14,717 nt of DNA, from contig CAZQCI010000049.1 of the NCBI GenBank assembly GCA_964592255.1, positions 1 through 14,717 on the forward strand. Reading direction: 5' to 3'. Positions 7,435 through 14,667 of the stretch are shown piece by piece (position 1 is the stretch's first letter; each line of letters opens with the position of its first letter). The notes beneath the pieces were generated by a model, which saw only the letters and a list, made by a program, of their open reading frames with translations, was not told where the DNA came from and did not search any database. This DNA is from CAZQCI01 sp964592255 (GTDB taxonomy: Bacteria > UBA10199 > SBBF01). The position numbers and the translations under genes are program-made.

Positions 7435-9120
7435 CGCCGAAAAAACAATTCCCAAAAATTTTGAAAAACTTGGTTTATATTCAAATGCTGTTAGTTTTTT
7501 CGCGACACGATGTGCATTACGATGAGTCACAAACCACGGCGGTTTAGGAAGCATAGTAAACGGACCATAGACTACACTTTTTTGAGGGTGCTCAAACATC
7601 AAAGTATTATGCACAACACCCAAACCACTGCGGATATCCTGTAAAGTATGTTCAGGATACGCCCCCCATGTAGTCAGGACTAAACCATAACTAAGAGCAG
7701 GCCATTGATTAATGCCGATGCTGCCATAACGTAAACCCTCTACGGCACGATCAAAATTATCGCCTAATTTTTTGCGCGTTTTTGGATCAACAATCATTCC
7801 ACACCTAAGGGTTCCCCAGACATGATCATTACAAAAACGGACGGCTTTTTTCAAAAAATCGTGAGGGCCTTCGGTGGGCAGAGCTGTTTCGGCCAAAATA
7901 CTACACCAGGCTTCTGTTTTAAAAACAGGATCATCCGCATACCCTGGCGATACATTAAAAATAGTCGTCCAAGGAAGAGTACTAGGGGTTTTTTCAGAAA
8001 GAATCTCGGCTTCTGGATGGGCCGCAATAAAATGATCGTATTTTTTATCACTGCCGGGATAATAGGCTTTGCGGGGAGGAATGGTCTTTAAAATGATTTG
8101 GATTTTTTCTAAAAAAGTTTTGCGTTGCGGCCAATCGGCAGACGTCACTAAAACCTTAGCAGCATTGCAGTTAAAGGAAGCGTTATTAGCTACCATCGTC
8201 GCTACATGCTGCGCCTGAAAATCAAGCTCACTCTCACTCCATGATCCAGGAACAATGATAATTGGCGTCACACATCCTAGCTCACTCGTAATACGCTTAT
8301 TGAGCTTAGGTGTATTATTTTTTTTGTTTCTCTCTTGTTCTTCACCGGGTAAACCCCAAACGATGATGTCATGCACTTTATCCGAACCGGTAATGTGTAT
8401 TTCGGAAATAACGGGATGCCCTACTAAATATTCTCCAACATCCGCTCCACCATAAGCTAAACGTAAGTAACCTGCTTCAATGAGAGGTGAAAAACTTTTT
8501 TCGATAAAAGGCCCTAAATAATCATTCACCGGATTCATCTTTAAAAGACACACTTGGTTTTCAACAAAAAGTTTATAGAGAACATCCATAGGCCCAATAC
8601 TAGCGACGTTACCCGCACCTAAAACAAGGGCCGTTTTTCCAGAAGTTTTGACTCCTTTTCGATAAATGGAGGCCATGGAATCAAAAATATGGGATGGCTC
8701 AACTTGAGGATCCATCCACACTTGAGCCGTAAACCCCCGATAAAGCAATTTATCTAAAAAATTTCGGGGAAAAACTTCCACGGCAACACGCCCATCACTG
8801 ACTTGTTTAATTTTATGTTTTGAAAGAAAAGGATGCCCTATTTTTTCGATCTGTTCGAGAGAATCGATCAACAAACGCACATTACGCAAAATGGTCATCG
8901 GCCCACCCAACCATTCTTCAGAAGAAGTGGCACTGTTAAAATCAATGCCTTTCGCCTGGCAGGCAGCACGGACCATGTCTTCAGCAACAGACAAGGTAGA
9001 TTCTTGGCACTTTCTTAAAAGACCAATTCGTGTTTTAACATCAACACAAACCCAACGGTTTTTATTTTCGTTTAATTCCTGGAGGGCTTTATCTAAATAA
9101 GCTGTTGTGGATGGGGTCAT
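7423..9120 (-). CDS. Aldehyde dehydrogenase superfamily protein
   Basis: 565 residues from ATG at 9120; a TTG at 9126 would add two. The protein has aldehyde dehydrogenase architecture but is longer and more divergent than the usual 480-500 residues. Recognisable elements are the cofactor-binding stretch with LLKMNP (Lys near residue 194), the EIHITGSDKVHD segment, the general-base glutamate in TSELG (near 280), and the active-site cysteine in NNASFNCNAAKV (near 318). It may therefore be a working NAD(P)-dependent dehydrogenase, but the substrate is unknown. No clear Shine-Dalgarno sequence is present. It is convergent with the FAD dehydrogenase gene, overlapping it by 12 bp. It is divergent from the small secreted protein gene at 9168, with a 47-bp gap that must hold both promoters. 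Confidence 0.82.
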   Translation of the reverse strand: MTPSTTAYLDKALQELNENKNRWVCVDVKTRIGLLRKCQESTLSVAEDMVRAACQAKGIDFNSATSSEEWLGGPMTILRNVRLLIDSLEQIEKIGHPFLSKHKIKQVSDGRVAVEVFPRNFLDKLLYRGFTAQVWMDPQVEPSHIFDSMASIYRKGVKTSGKTALVLGAGNVASIGPMDVLYKLFVENQVCLLKMNPVNDYLGPFIEKSFSPLIEAGYLRLAYGGADVGEYLVGHPVISEIHITGSDKVHDIIVWGLPGEEQERNKKNNTPKLNKRITSELGCVTPIIIVPGSWSESELDFQAQHVATMVANNASFNCNAAKVLVTSADWPQRKTFLEKIQIILKTIPPRKAYYPGSDKKYDHFIAAHPEAEILSEKTPSTLPWTTIFNVSPGYADDPVFKTEAWCSILAETALPTEGPHDFLKKAVRFCNDHVWGTLRCGMIVDPKTRKKLGDNFDRAVEGLRYGSIGINQWPALSYGLVLTTWGAYPEHTLQDIRSGLGVVHNTLMFEHPQKSVVYGPFTMLPKPPWFVTHRNAHRVAKKLTAFEYKPSFSKFLGIVFSALRG

Positions 9121-9167
9121 AATCAAAAGAGACTAAGATATCACACAAATAAATCCAAGGAGGAAAT

Positions 9168-9617
9168 ATGTTAGGGAAAATATCGACAATGATTGTATTT
9201 GTTATCATGGGGCTTGTCTTTTTTCATTGTTCATCCGTCAAAGCCGACTTACCAGAAACTAAATGCCATCTTAATTTTGATCTGAAAAGTTGGTCTATTT
9301 TTTACAAAAGTGGAAAAGGCAGTGGCGTCATTACTTGTGACAATGGACAATCTGCGAATGTAAGAATTAAAACCAAAGGCGGCGGTATTACTTTTGGAAA
9401 AAGTAAAATCGTAGGGGGTCAGGGTACTTTTTCAAAAGTACATGACATTGAAGAACTGTTCGGAAATTACGCTACTTCAGAAGCCCACGCAGGGGCTTCC
9501 GGAAGTGCCGTGGCACAAGCCATGTGGAAGGGCGATGTAGGGCTTACTCTTTCAGGAACAGGCAAAGGATGGAATTTAGGGTTTGATTTTGGTAATTTTA
9601 AAATTACTAGGAGATAA
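9168..9617 (+). CDS. Small exported protein of unknown function
   Basis: 149 residues. The N-terminus is a Sec signal peptide with a long hydrophobic core and a probable cleavage after SVKA (residue 26), so the mature protein is about 123 residues and periplasmic or secreted. Mature Cys33 and Cys57 could form a disulfide. The body is glycine-rich with alternating strands: GSGVITCDNG, KGGGITFGKSKI, an alanine-rich SEAHAGASGSAVAQA stretch, and LTLSGTGKGWNLGFDFG. The pattern faintly recalls the DUF992 family of small exported beta-rich proteins, but I would not assign it. A strong ribosome-binding site, AAGGAGG (9157-9163), lies 4 bases before ATG, implying good expression. The next gene starts 2 bases after the stop, so the two form a unit. 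Confidence 0.8.
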   Translation: MLGKISTMIVFVIMGLVFFHCSSVKADLPETKCHLNFDLKSWSIFYKSGKGSGVITCDNGQSANVRIKTKGGGITFGKSKIVGGQGTFSKVHDIEELFGNYATSEAHAGASGSAVAQAMWKGDVGLTLSGTGKGWNLGFDFGNFKITRR

Positions 9618-9619
9618 AG

Positions 9620-10210
9620 ATGAAAAAGTTCTTCAAAATTTTTTTGGCTTTCCCTTTTTTCTTATCTCATATTGTTTCAGCACAGGGGTTACCGCCGCAC
9701 CAACAAGCCTTAAAATATATTTTGGAAAGCCAAGGAGCTTTTTTGTGGAAAGCAGAAGAACAAGCCTTAGCTACTTTATATAAAACACGTAATGCCACTA
9801 TGCGTGATTTAGGGCCGGAACATTTATGGCACGATTTGGAAACACGCTCATGGATTGTTGAACGAAAAAATCCCCCCGGGGACCAAAACACGACTCATCT
9901 TTTACATGTGACTTGCAAATTGAATGATACCCTGATCAAAGAATGGGATGTTAATATTGATGAATCCGTAAAAGAAACCAGCACCCCAACACCTCATGCA
10001 GAAGCATTATTACTTGTAATAGAAAAACTAAAAGACCAGCCGGCTGATTGGCAAAGTATCAAAAAGCAAATATGGACAGTCAAACGCCCCATCGCCCCGG
10101 GCGTTCTTGATTCCACACATTGGTTTAATGTCAAATATCAGGTCGATGAAAAACCAAAAGGACAATGGCAGGTAGACACAAAGCTAAAAACCGTTACCGA
10201 TATAAAATAA
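9620..10210 (+). CDS. Exported protein with internal duplication, function unknown
   Basis: 196 residues with a Sec signal peptide (MKKFFKIFLAFPFF...SAQ, cleavage near residue 22). The mature part contains two related units, roughly 70-116 and 144-191. Each shows W...W.V.R...PG...(S/T)TH...V.....(D/N)....W.V(D/N). Each is preceded by a helical stretch with a similar beginning (HQQALKYILE near 27 and HAEALLLVIE near 126). The aspartate- and tryptophan-rich pattern suggests two copies of a small beta-sheet domain. No family was recognised. The start lies 2 bases after the stop of the upstream gene and its AGGAGA ribosome-binding site is inside that gene's end, so translation is coupled. It converges on the protease gene with a 4-bp gap. 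Confidence 0.8.
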   Translation: MKKFFKIFLAFPFFLSHIVSAQGLPPHQQALKYILESQGAFLWKAEEQALATLYKTRNATMRDLGPEHLWHDLETRSWIVERKNPPGDQNTTHLLHVTCKLNDTLIKEWDVNIDESVKETSTPTPHAEALLLVIEKLKDQPADWQSIKKQIWTVKRPIAPGVLDSTHWFNVKYQVDEKPKGQWQVDTKLKTVTDIK

Positions 10211-10214
10211 AAAA

Positions 10215-12311
10215 TTATTCTGCTATTTTACATCCTTCATCTACACTATCAGAACAGTAGTAATTAGTACCATCTTCTAAATCTATTCTTTCGTAACCAA
10301 CTTGAACATCATAGCTTTCATTAGAACCATATCTATTCCAATCGACCCCGTTAAATGTGACCTCGGAGCCATAGACATAAACAACACCATTATAATAACT
10401 GTCGGTAGTCGTATTTCCAGAAATCGTGCCCGCCGAAAAAGTACATAAGGCCCCTTGAAGATAAAGTGCTTGATTGGCATTTTCATAAAAATCATTGCCA
10501 TTAAAAATACAATTATCTGAAGAATACACCTGGACAGTCCTATCCCCTACCACATGATTAGTAATAACGTTATTCTCTATCTCAACTAATCCCTTTAAGG
10601 CTAAAGCCGAACCTGAACTTGGAGCTTCATTACCTGAGAACGTATTATCGGTAAGATAGAGGGTCGTCGATTCCGAATAAAAACCAAGGCCCCCACCGGA
10701 TGTTTCCGCCACATTGGAAGAAAATAAACTGCCCTGTACCTGTACCTCAGATTCATGAAATGCAAGCCCTGCATCTACGGTTGCCTTATTACCCTCTATG
10801 GTTGAATCGGCTATATCCACATCACATTCATCAGCATATAAGCCACCTCCCCCAGTATCCGCTGAGTTTCCCGACAAACTCAGTTCATCCGCGGTTAATA
10901 TGCTGCCGTTACAATAAATACCTCCGCCGTAATGAGATACCGTTTCATTGGATTCGAAAGAAGAATCCGTGAGAGTAACCACTGAATCATAAACGGCCAT
11001 TCCACCACCGTTTCTTTCAGAATAGTTGTCGGCAACAAGCACTCGATCCAATGTCACAGTGCTCGATTCCACATAAAAACCTCCACCACCCCCAGTACCA
11101 CCTGCATAGAGAGTGTCATCGGCATATCCATTAATGGCTTCAACTCCAGAGAGACTAACATCAGACTCATAAATCATCACCGCTGAACCAGCCGCATTAC
11201 CATTGATGATGACTGGGTCGTCGCTGCTGGCAGATTCCGCCTTACGGATGGTGAGTTTGCGACCAATAATGAAAACATTCTCATCATAAGTCCCCGGCCA
11301 AATTTCAACAACACCATCATCTGCAGTTAGGTTAATTGCTTCTTGAATGGAACCAGCAGCATCGGTACCAAACCCTACGGTAGTGTAGTTACTTACAACT
11401 CCATCCCCGGCTTCGGATAAACGGTCATTCACCCGCGTCCCTGGGGTTTGGGCAAAACAATTAGCCCGAGCATATTGATCGTCAGTGATATCCATTCCCC
11501 CATAATAAGCCATGGCATTATCCCAAGGGGGATCATAGTCCTCACCATTAACATCTTGAACCGTACAAGTTTTAGTTTCGGGATCACAATACGTATTTCC
11601 AGGGTCGGCATGGGTACCTGGGATTTTGTCCCCGGCAGTACTTCCATTATCTCCGTTCACCCATTCCGCATCTGCAGAAGTCAAATCATCATTGTCATGG
11701 GCTTGTTTAGTTCCCTTATGAGTATGATCCAAACCTTTCCAATGCCCTGTTTCATGAGTGGCAACATTATCTCCTCCATTACCCAAGACAATGGTATTGT
11801 CTTCATAACAACAATAACCTCCTGCATGAAAACCACTGCTCATTTGAATGCCCGAGTATCCTACAGAAAAAATATTGAAGACATCAGGATTAGTGTGTCC
11901 ATCCAAAGCTGCCTCTATGTCACTTTGTGAAATACGGGAAGCTACATTGACAGATTCATACAGGTCATTATCAGTTACAGCCTCTTCTTCTAATAAAACA
12001 AAACGAGTATTGTTGGGATTCCAATCCGTTGTTAATTGATAAAGTATTTTCAACTGCTCAAAATCTGAAAAAACCTTGTCCCCGCTCGTATTAGTCAGAT
12101 TCAAAGTACGCACATAAACAATTTGGGCATCCTCAGGAACAGGGATAGTGGCCGCATACTCAGGGTCAGCACATTTCCCGATATCAACCGAGGCAGCATC
12201 GGAGGCAGTATCCGTTGTGGAAGCATTGAGTGAATCACCGGTGTCTGAATTTTTATCCCCTTGGCAGGCAAAAAGAAAAAGTAAACTGGGTATAACAACC
12301 ATAAGCAACAA
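10215..12311 (-). CDS. Lipoprotein: metzincin-type zinc metalloprotease fused to parallel beta-helix
   Basis: 698 residues from TTG 12311 (695 from ATG 12302). A hydrophobic start ends in FLFAC with Cys16 as lipid site, followed by a Ser/Thr/Asp-rich linker. Residues 62-290 form a protease-like domain. It has HETGHWKGLDH (186-196), matching HExxHxxGxxH of metzincins, and a downstream DNAMAYYGG Met-turn (Met267), as in pappalysin-type M43 enzymes. Residues 315-660 are a right-handed beta-helix opening with SIQEAINLTADDGVVEIWPG, containing GGG-rich coils about 26 residues long. An in-frame TGA lies directly before the TTG, so no longer start is available. The signal lacks the usual basic residues and there is no ribosome-binding site, so the start is the weak point. 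It is probably a surface or periplasmic protease; substrate unknown. Confidence 0.82.
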   Translation of the reverse strand: MLLMVVIPSLLFLFACQGDKNSDTGDSLNASTTDTASDAASVDIGKCADPEYAATIPVPEDAQIVYVRTLNLTNTSGDKVFSDFEQLKILYQLTTDWNPNNTRFVLLEEEAVTDNDLYESVNVASRISQSDIEAALDGHTNPDVFNIFSVGYSGIQMSSGFHAGGYCCYEDNTIVLGNGGDNVATHETGHWKGLDHTHKGTKQAHDNDDLTSADAEWVNGDNGSTAGDKIPGTHADPGNTYCDPETKTCTVQDVNGEDYDPPWDNAMAYYGGMDITDDQYARANCFAQTPGTRVNDRLSEAGDGVVSNYTTVGFGTDAAGSIQEAINLTADDGVVEIWPGTYDENVFIIGRKLTIRKAESASSDDPVIINGNAAGSAVMIYESDVSLSGVEAINGYADDTLYAGGTGGGGGFYVESSTVTLDRVLVADNYSERNGGGMAVYDSVVTLTDSSFESNETVSHYGGGIYCNGSILTADELSLSGNSADTGGGGLYADECDVDIADSTIEGNKATVDAGLAFHESEVQVQGSLFSSNVAETSGGGLGFYSESTTLYLTDNTFSGNEAPSSGSALALKGLVEIENNVITNHVVGDRTVQVYSSDNCIFNGNDFYENANQALYLQGALCTFSAGTISGNTTTDSYYNGVVYVYGSEVTFNGVDWNRYGSNESYDVQVGYERIDLEDGTNYYCSDSVDEGCKIAE
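10602..11087 (-). repeat. Tandem beta-helix coils in the protease lipoprotein (about 26 residues each)
   Basis: Within residues 409-570 of the protease lipoprotein, at least six units of 25-28 residues recur. Most begin GGG(F/M/I/L) and carry S..E.N or F.(S/G)N near the end: FESNETV, LSGNSAD, FSSNVAE, FSGNEAP. The GG[A/L/I] plus FxxN pattern is that of the polymorphic outer membrane protein repeats known from chlamydiae and other bacteria. The repetition is clear at protein level and degenerate at DNA level. Confidence 0.7.
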
Positions 12312-12365
12312 TCAAAAAAGCAAAAGGCCGACCCCCACAGCCGTTTCTTTCTTTAGAATAAGAAA

Positions 12366-12506
12366 ATGATTGAAAAGGAATACTATAAAAAAACAGATAC
12401 AAACAAGAAGGGCATGAACTTTCAGAACACAACTGTGGTCAGCTTGGGACTAGCCGGGGGCCTATCTCAATCCGCCATGCCCCACACGAAACATCGCTGT
12501 GTCTAG
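12366..12506 (+). CDS. Possible small protein, 46 codons, uncertain
   Basis: ATG at 12366 to TAG at 12504-12506 encodes 46 residues. The first third is charged (MIEKEYYKKTDTNKKG), followed by NTTVVSLGLAGGLSQSAMPH and a KHR end. The composition is plausible for protein, and a second in-frame ATG at 12414 has AAGAAGGG just upstream. Against it: no good ribosome-binding site before 12366, and the frame shares its bases with a foldable structure (12447-12509) and with the likely promoter region of the minus-strand protease gene. It could also be a remnant of a longer gene. No family was recognised. Confidence 0.22.
   Translation: MIEKEYYKKTDTNKKGMNFQNTTVVSLGLAGGLSQSAMPHTKHRCV
12382..12387 (-). 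promoter_or_regulatory. Possible -10 box for the protease lipoprotein gene
   Basis: On the minus strand TATAGT reads from 12387 to 12382, about 70 bases upstream of the protease start. It is identical to the -10 box of the aldo/keto reductase promoter. The matching -35 is poor (TTCTTG with a 16-base spacer), so this is a weak call. Confidence 0.25.
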
Positions 12507-12509
12507 TCC
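12447..12509. other. Foldable three-way-junction segment between the two lipoprotein genes
   Basis: An outer 7-bp stem pairs GGACTAG (12447-12453) with CTAGTCC (12503-12509). It encloses a GGGGC/GCCCC stem (12457-12461 with 12479-12483) and an ACAC/GTGT stem (12484-12487 with 12499-12502), with almost no unpaired bases at the junction. The unit is bracketed by a direct repeat, CTGTGGTC, at 12433-12440 and 12516-12523. It is not a tRNA: anticodon and T-arm features are absent. It may be a small RNA on either strand, a protein-binding site, or chance. Confidence 0.3.
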
Positions 12510-12627
12510 TCTAATCTGTGGTCTCCTGTCCTCTTCCGCCTTATATTAATGTTATAGACAATCTCTCATTCTGATACCCCAAAATGATAAAGTTTCCATT
12601 TTATTGACATTTACATGTTCATTTTTC

Positions 12628-12641
12628 GGAAACTCGTTTCC
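12628..12641. promoter_or_regulatory. Palindrome upstream of the sigma-54 promoter, candidate activator site
   Basis: GGAAAC-TC-GTTTCC is a perfect 6-2-6 inverted repeat centred about 97 bases before the predicted transcription start. That is the usual distance for binding of a sigma-54 enhancer-binding protein. A further GTTTCC half-site lies at 12592-12597. The identity of any activator is unknown; none is encoded in the window. Confidence 0.45.
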
Positions 12642-12704
12642 AAAATATCGAAAATTAACAAATCATTTCAAAATGTTCAGTTTATTTTTGGGTCTAAAAA
12701 CCGT

Positions 12705-12720
12705 TGGCCCGGAACTTGCA
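12705..12720 (+). promoter_or_regulatory. Sigma-54 (RpoN) promoter
   Basis: TGGCCCGGAACTTGCA matches the sigma-54 consensus TGGCACG-N4-TTGCW at all but one defined base (C for A at the fifth position). The invariant GG (-24) and GC (-12) are exactly spaced. With GC ending at 12719, transcription should start near 12731, leaving a leader of about 37 bases with a GGGGTG ribosome-binding region before the ATG at 12768. It also shows that the longer in-frame extension beginning at 12615 is not the true protein start. Confidence 0.75.
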
Positions 12721-12767
12721 TTATAGGGTGCGGGGATGGATTTTATATAAAAAGGGGTGTGAGTCTT

Positions 12768-14609
12768 ATGAACAAAAATTATTTCAAACTAATCCTATTA
12801 ACTTTTATTTTTTCTACGGCTATCGCTGGTTGTTCCGGCAGTGTTGGCACCGCGGGATCAGGTTCTGAGGTCAGCGCATCAACCAATGGTGGGGTTTCCA
12901 AAGCGGGGTCCTCTGGATCTACGGGAGGTAGCGCAACAGGCCAAGCTTTTGTTCCTCCTCCAGCGGTCACTAAAGGAAACGTTGTAGTTTCTAATGCCGA
13001 CAGCCAAGGGGATGTCCCTGTTGTCGGTTACGAAGGGGCTGTTGATAGCGACTATGCAACCGAATCTACCGGTTACAAAGTGGTTGTTTCCACAAGTGAG
13101 CTTTCAACAACCAGTACAGCCTCGTTAACCAAGCACCAAAGAAAAACCTTACTTGCTCGATTAAGTGACTACATCACGTCCGCTTTTGCGGATTCGTTGA
13201 GTGTCTCTCCTCCTTCCAGTATTTGTGGAGACGATGATACGAGTGCTACCAACAATGGGGGCACAGATTATTCCTGCTGCGACATCGACAATACCGGTGG
13301 TTTTGAATGTTTTTATCCCGGCACAAACGACGACACCTTCTACGTCTATGTCACCGACGGTACAAACTTAAGCGAAGTTGTTAGCGACACGGTTAACAAA
13401 AGTCTTTTGTATTATGCACAAAACCCAAAAGACATCACCACTGGTCCAAGTTACTTAGCCAGCGGAGCTATCGGTAGTCTATTGGTACTAGGTCAAGACC
13501 GGGTGTTAAGTATTATAGACGCCGTGGGCACTTTTATGATGGCCGGAAAGCATTCTAGTACTTACGAAATAGGCGCCGCCGTAAATACAGACCAACTGGC
13601 CTATGATTCCACTAACCTCTACTTAGCAAAAAGAAGTTCTAATGTAGATGATGGTATTCTGTATGACTTAGTTAGCAGCACCGGCACAGACTTTTTAACC
13701 AACATCGGCGCAGCGATGGTAGACGATACGGAAAAATACAATAAAGTTAAATTCGCCAGCGATGGGAAACTGCGGTTTATTAGGAAAAATTCTACGCCTG
13801 ATGAATTGAAACAAGAAAATATTTATTACGTGTTGGATACGGAAGATTCCACAGAAAATATTAAATTTTACGACAACTCTGATTCAGGCTGGGCAGATAT
13901 TGAAGTCAAAGATACTATTGCCTTTGATGTAGATGCCACTACGGGTTATGCCGTTGTTCTATTTAAAGATGGGGACGGAAACTATCGCATGAGATTAGCG
14001 GATGGTAGTGGCGGAGATTATCGCTACGGTGGTGATGTTGTTTCCGGCTTATCCGGCGATTTTATCGACATGCAAATTTATCACGATAACAGTTCCAGTT
14101 CTGTTAATGGAAAAGCCTTATTGCTGGACCAGGATAACAATCGCGTTGGTGTTATCAGCTACAGTAAACAATCCAAAACTATTGGCATTTCGGATAGTGA
14201 CTGGATTAGCCTAGGTGATGGTAAAAACCCAGTCGCCCTTACTTTAAACGCGGAAAAAGATACGGCCTATGTTTTAAACCAAGGGGATAATACGGTTTCG
14301 GTCATTAAACTTAAAAGCATTATTGGCAAACCCTTGGCAGTGCCTGCCATATCCGTAAAAGAAATTTCCTTAAGCGATTATATGGCGGGAAAGGACGTAA
14401 AATTTACATCTAATTCATTAGCCTATCATTACAACAAAGACGGTAATTATCTTATAGTAGGGGCTAGTGACCTTAAAGGTGGAATTATTGTCGACCTATC
14501 TACAGCCAGTATGACAACAGTAACTGAAGGGCTTTCTCTCGATGCAATTAAAGAAAAAATGAAAAGCACCGGGGTTACTACAACTCCTTCATCTGGAATG
14601 CGGTTTTAA
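12768..14609 (+). CDS. Lipoprotein with probable beta-propeller domain
   Basis: 613 residues. The start at 12768 gives a textbook lipoprotein signal, MNKNYFKLILLTFIFSTAIAGC, with Cys22 as lipid anchor. Residues 23-60 are a Gly/Ser/Thr linker, then comes a domain with four cysteines (about 152, 169, 170, 180; SICGDD, YSCCDI, FECFY) that may form disulfides. From about residue 215 the sequence consists of repeated short strand segments. The clearest is NPVALTLNAEKDTAYVLNQG-type near 485-515 (followed by DNTVSVIKL), which matches the YVTN/NHL-like beta-propeller repeat. It should sit on the outer membrane or cell surface; the role is unknown. The sigma-54 promoter means expression depends on RpoN and an activator. 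Upstream in-frame codons back to 12615 are not protein-like. Confidence 0.82.
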   Translation: MNKNYFKLILLTFIFSTAIAGCSGSVGTAGSGSEVSASTNGGVSKAGSSGSTGGSATGQAFVPPPAVTKGNVVVSNADSQGDVPVVGYEGAVDSDYATESTGYKVVVSTSELSTTSTASLTKHQRKTLLARLSDYITSAFADSLSVSPPSSICGDDDTSATNNGGTDYSCCDIDNTGGFECFYPGTNDDTFYVYVTDGTNLSEVVSDTVNKSLLYYAQNPKDITTGPSYLASGAIGSLLVLGQDRVLSIIDAVGTFMMAGKHSSTYEIGAAVNTDQLAYDSTNLYLAKRSSNVDDGILYDLVSSTGTDFLTNIGAAMVDDTEKYNKVKFASDGKLRFIRKNSTPDELKQENIYYVLDTEDSTENIKFYDNSDSGWADIEVKDTIAFDVDATTGYAVVLFKDGDGNYRMRLADGSGGDYRYGGDVVSGLSGDFIDMQIYHDNSSSSVNGKALLLDQDNNRVGVISYSKQSKTIGISDSDWISLGDGKNPVALTLNAEKDTAYVLNQGDNTVSVIKLKSIIGKPLAVPAISVKEISLSDYMAGKDVKFTSNSLAYHYNKDGNYLIVGASDLKGGIIVDLSTASMTTVTEGLSLDAIKEKMKSTGVTTTPSSGMRF

Positions 14610-14620
14610 TAATGACTGTC

Positions 14621-14640
14621 ACCCCGATGAAAATCGGGGT
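14621..14640 (+). terminator. Hairpin after the propeller lipoprotein gene, possible terminator
   Basis: ACCCCGAT and ATCGGGGT form a perfect 8-bp stem closed by a stable GAAA tetraloop, 11 bases after the stop codon. The T-run lies 16 bases further on (TTTTTT from about 14656), so it is not a canonical intrinsic terminator. The flanking GTCAcCCCgA...GGGGTCCA resembles common dispersed palindromic repeats. Confidence 0.45.
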
Positions 14641-14667
14641 CCAAGTTAAGTTAACTTTTTTCACTTC

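Noticed and set aside
11448..11930. A 160-codon plus-strand frame opposite the protease domain
   Set aside because: It is antisense to the HExxH and Met-turn coding region, with low-complexity Ile/Ser composition typical of a shadow frame.
12312..12360. Frameshift or nonsense mutation removing the start of the protease lipoprotein
   Set aside because: The frame upstream of the TGA encodes basic then hydrophobic residues that look signal-like, but no ATG occurs there. The signal from TTG 12311 or ATG 12302 with its lipobox is adequate.
12447..12510. tRNA gene, suggested by a 7-bp terminal stem and roughly tRNA-like size
   Set aside because: It has only two short inner stems, no anticodon arm, no TTCRANTC-type T-loop and no conserved D-loop bases.
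12604..12609. Perfect TTGACA -35 box
   Set aside because: No acceptable -10 box lies 15-19 bases downstream; the sequence there is the GGAAAC palindrome.
12615..12767. Longer N-terminus for the propeller lipoprotein gene
   Set aside because: The 51 extra codons cover the upstream palindrome and the sigma-54 promoter and would bury the lipoprotein signal. The ATG at 12768 gives a perfect signal peptide.
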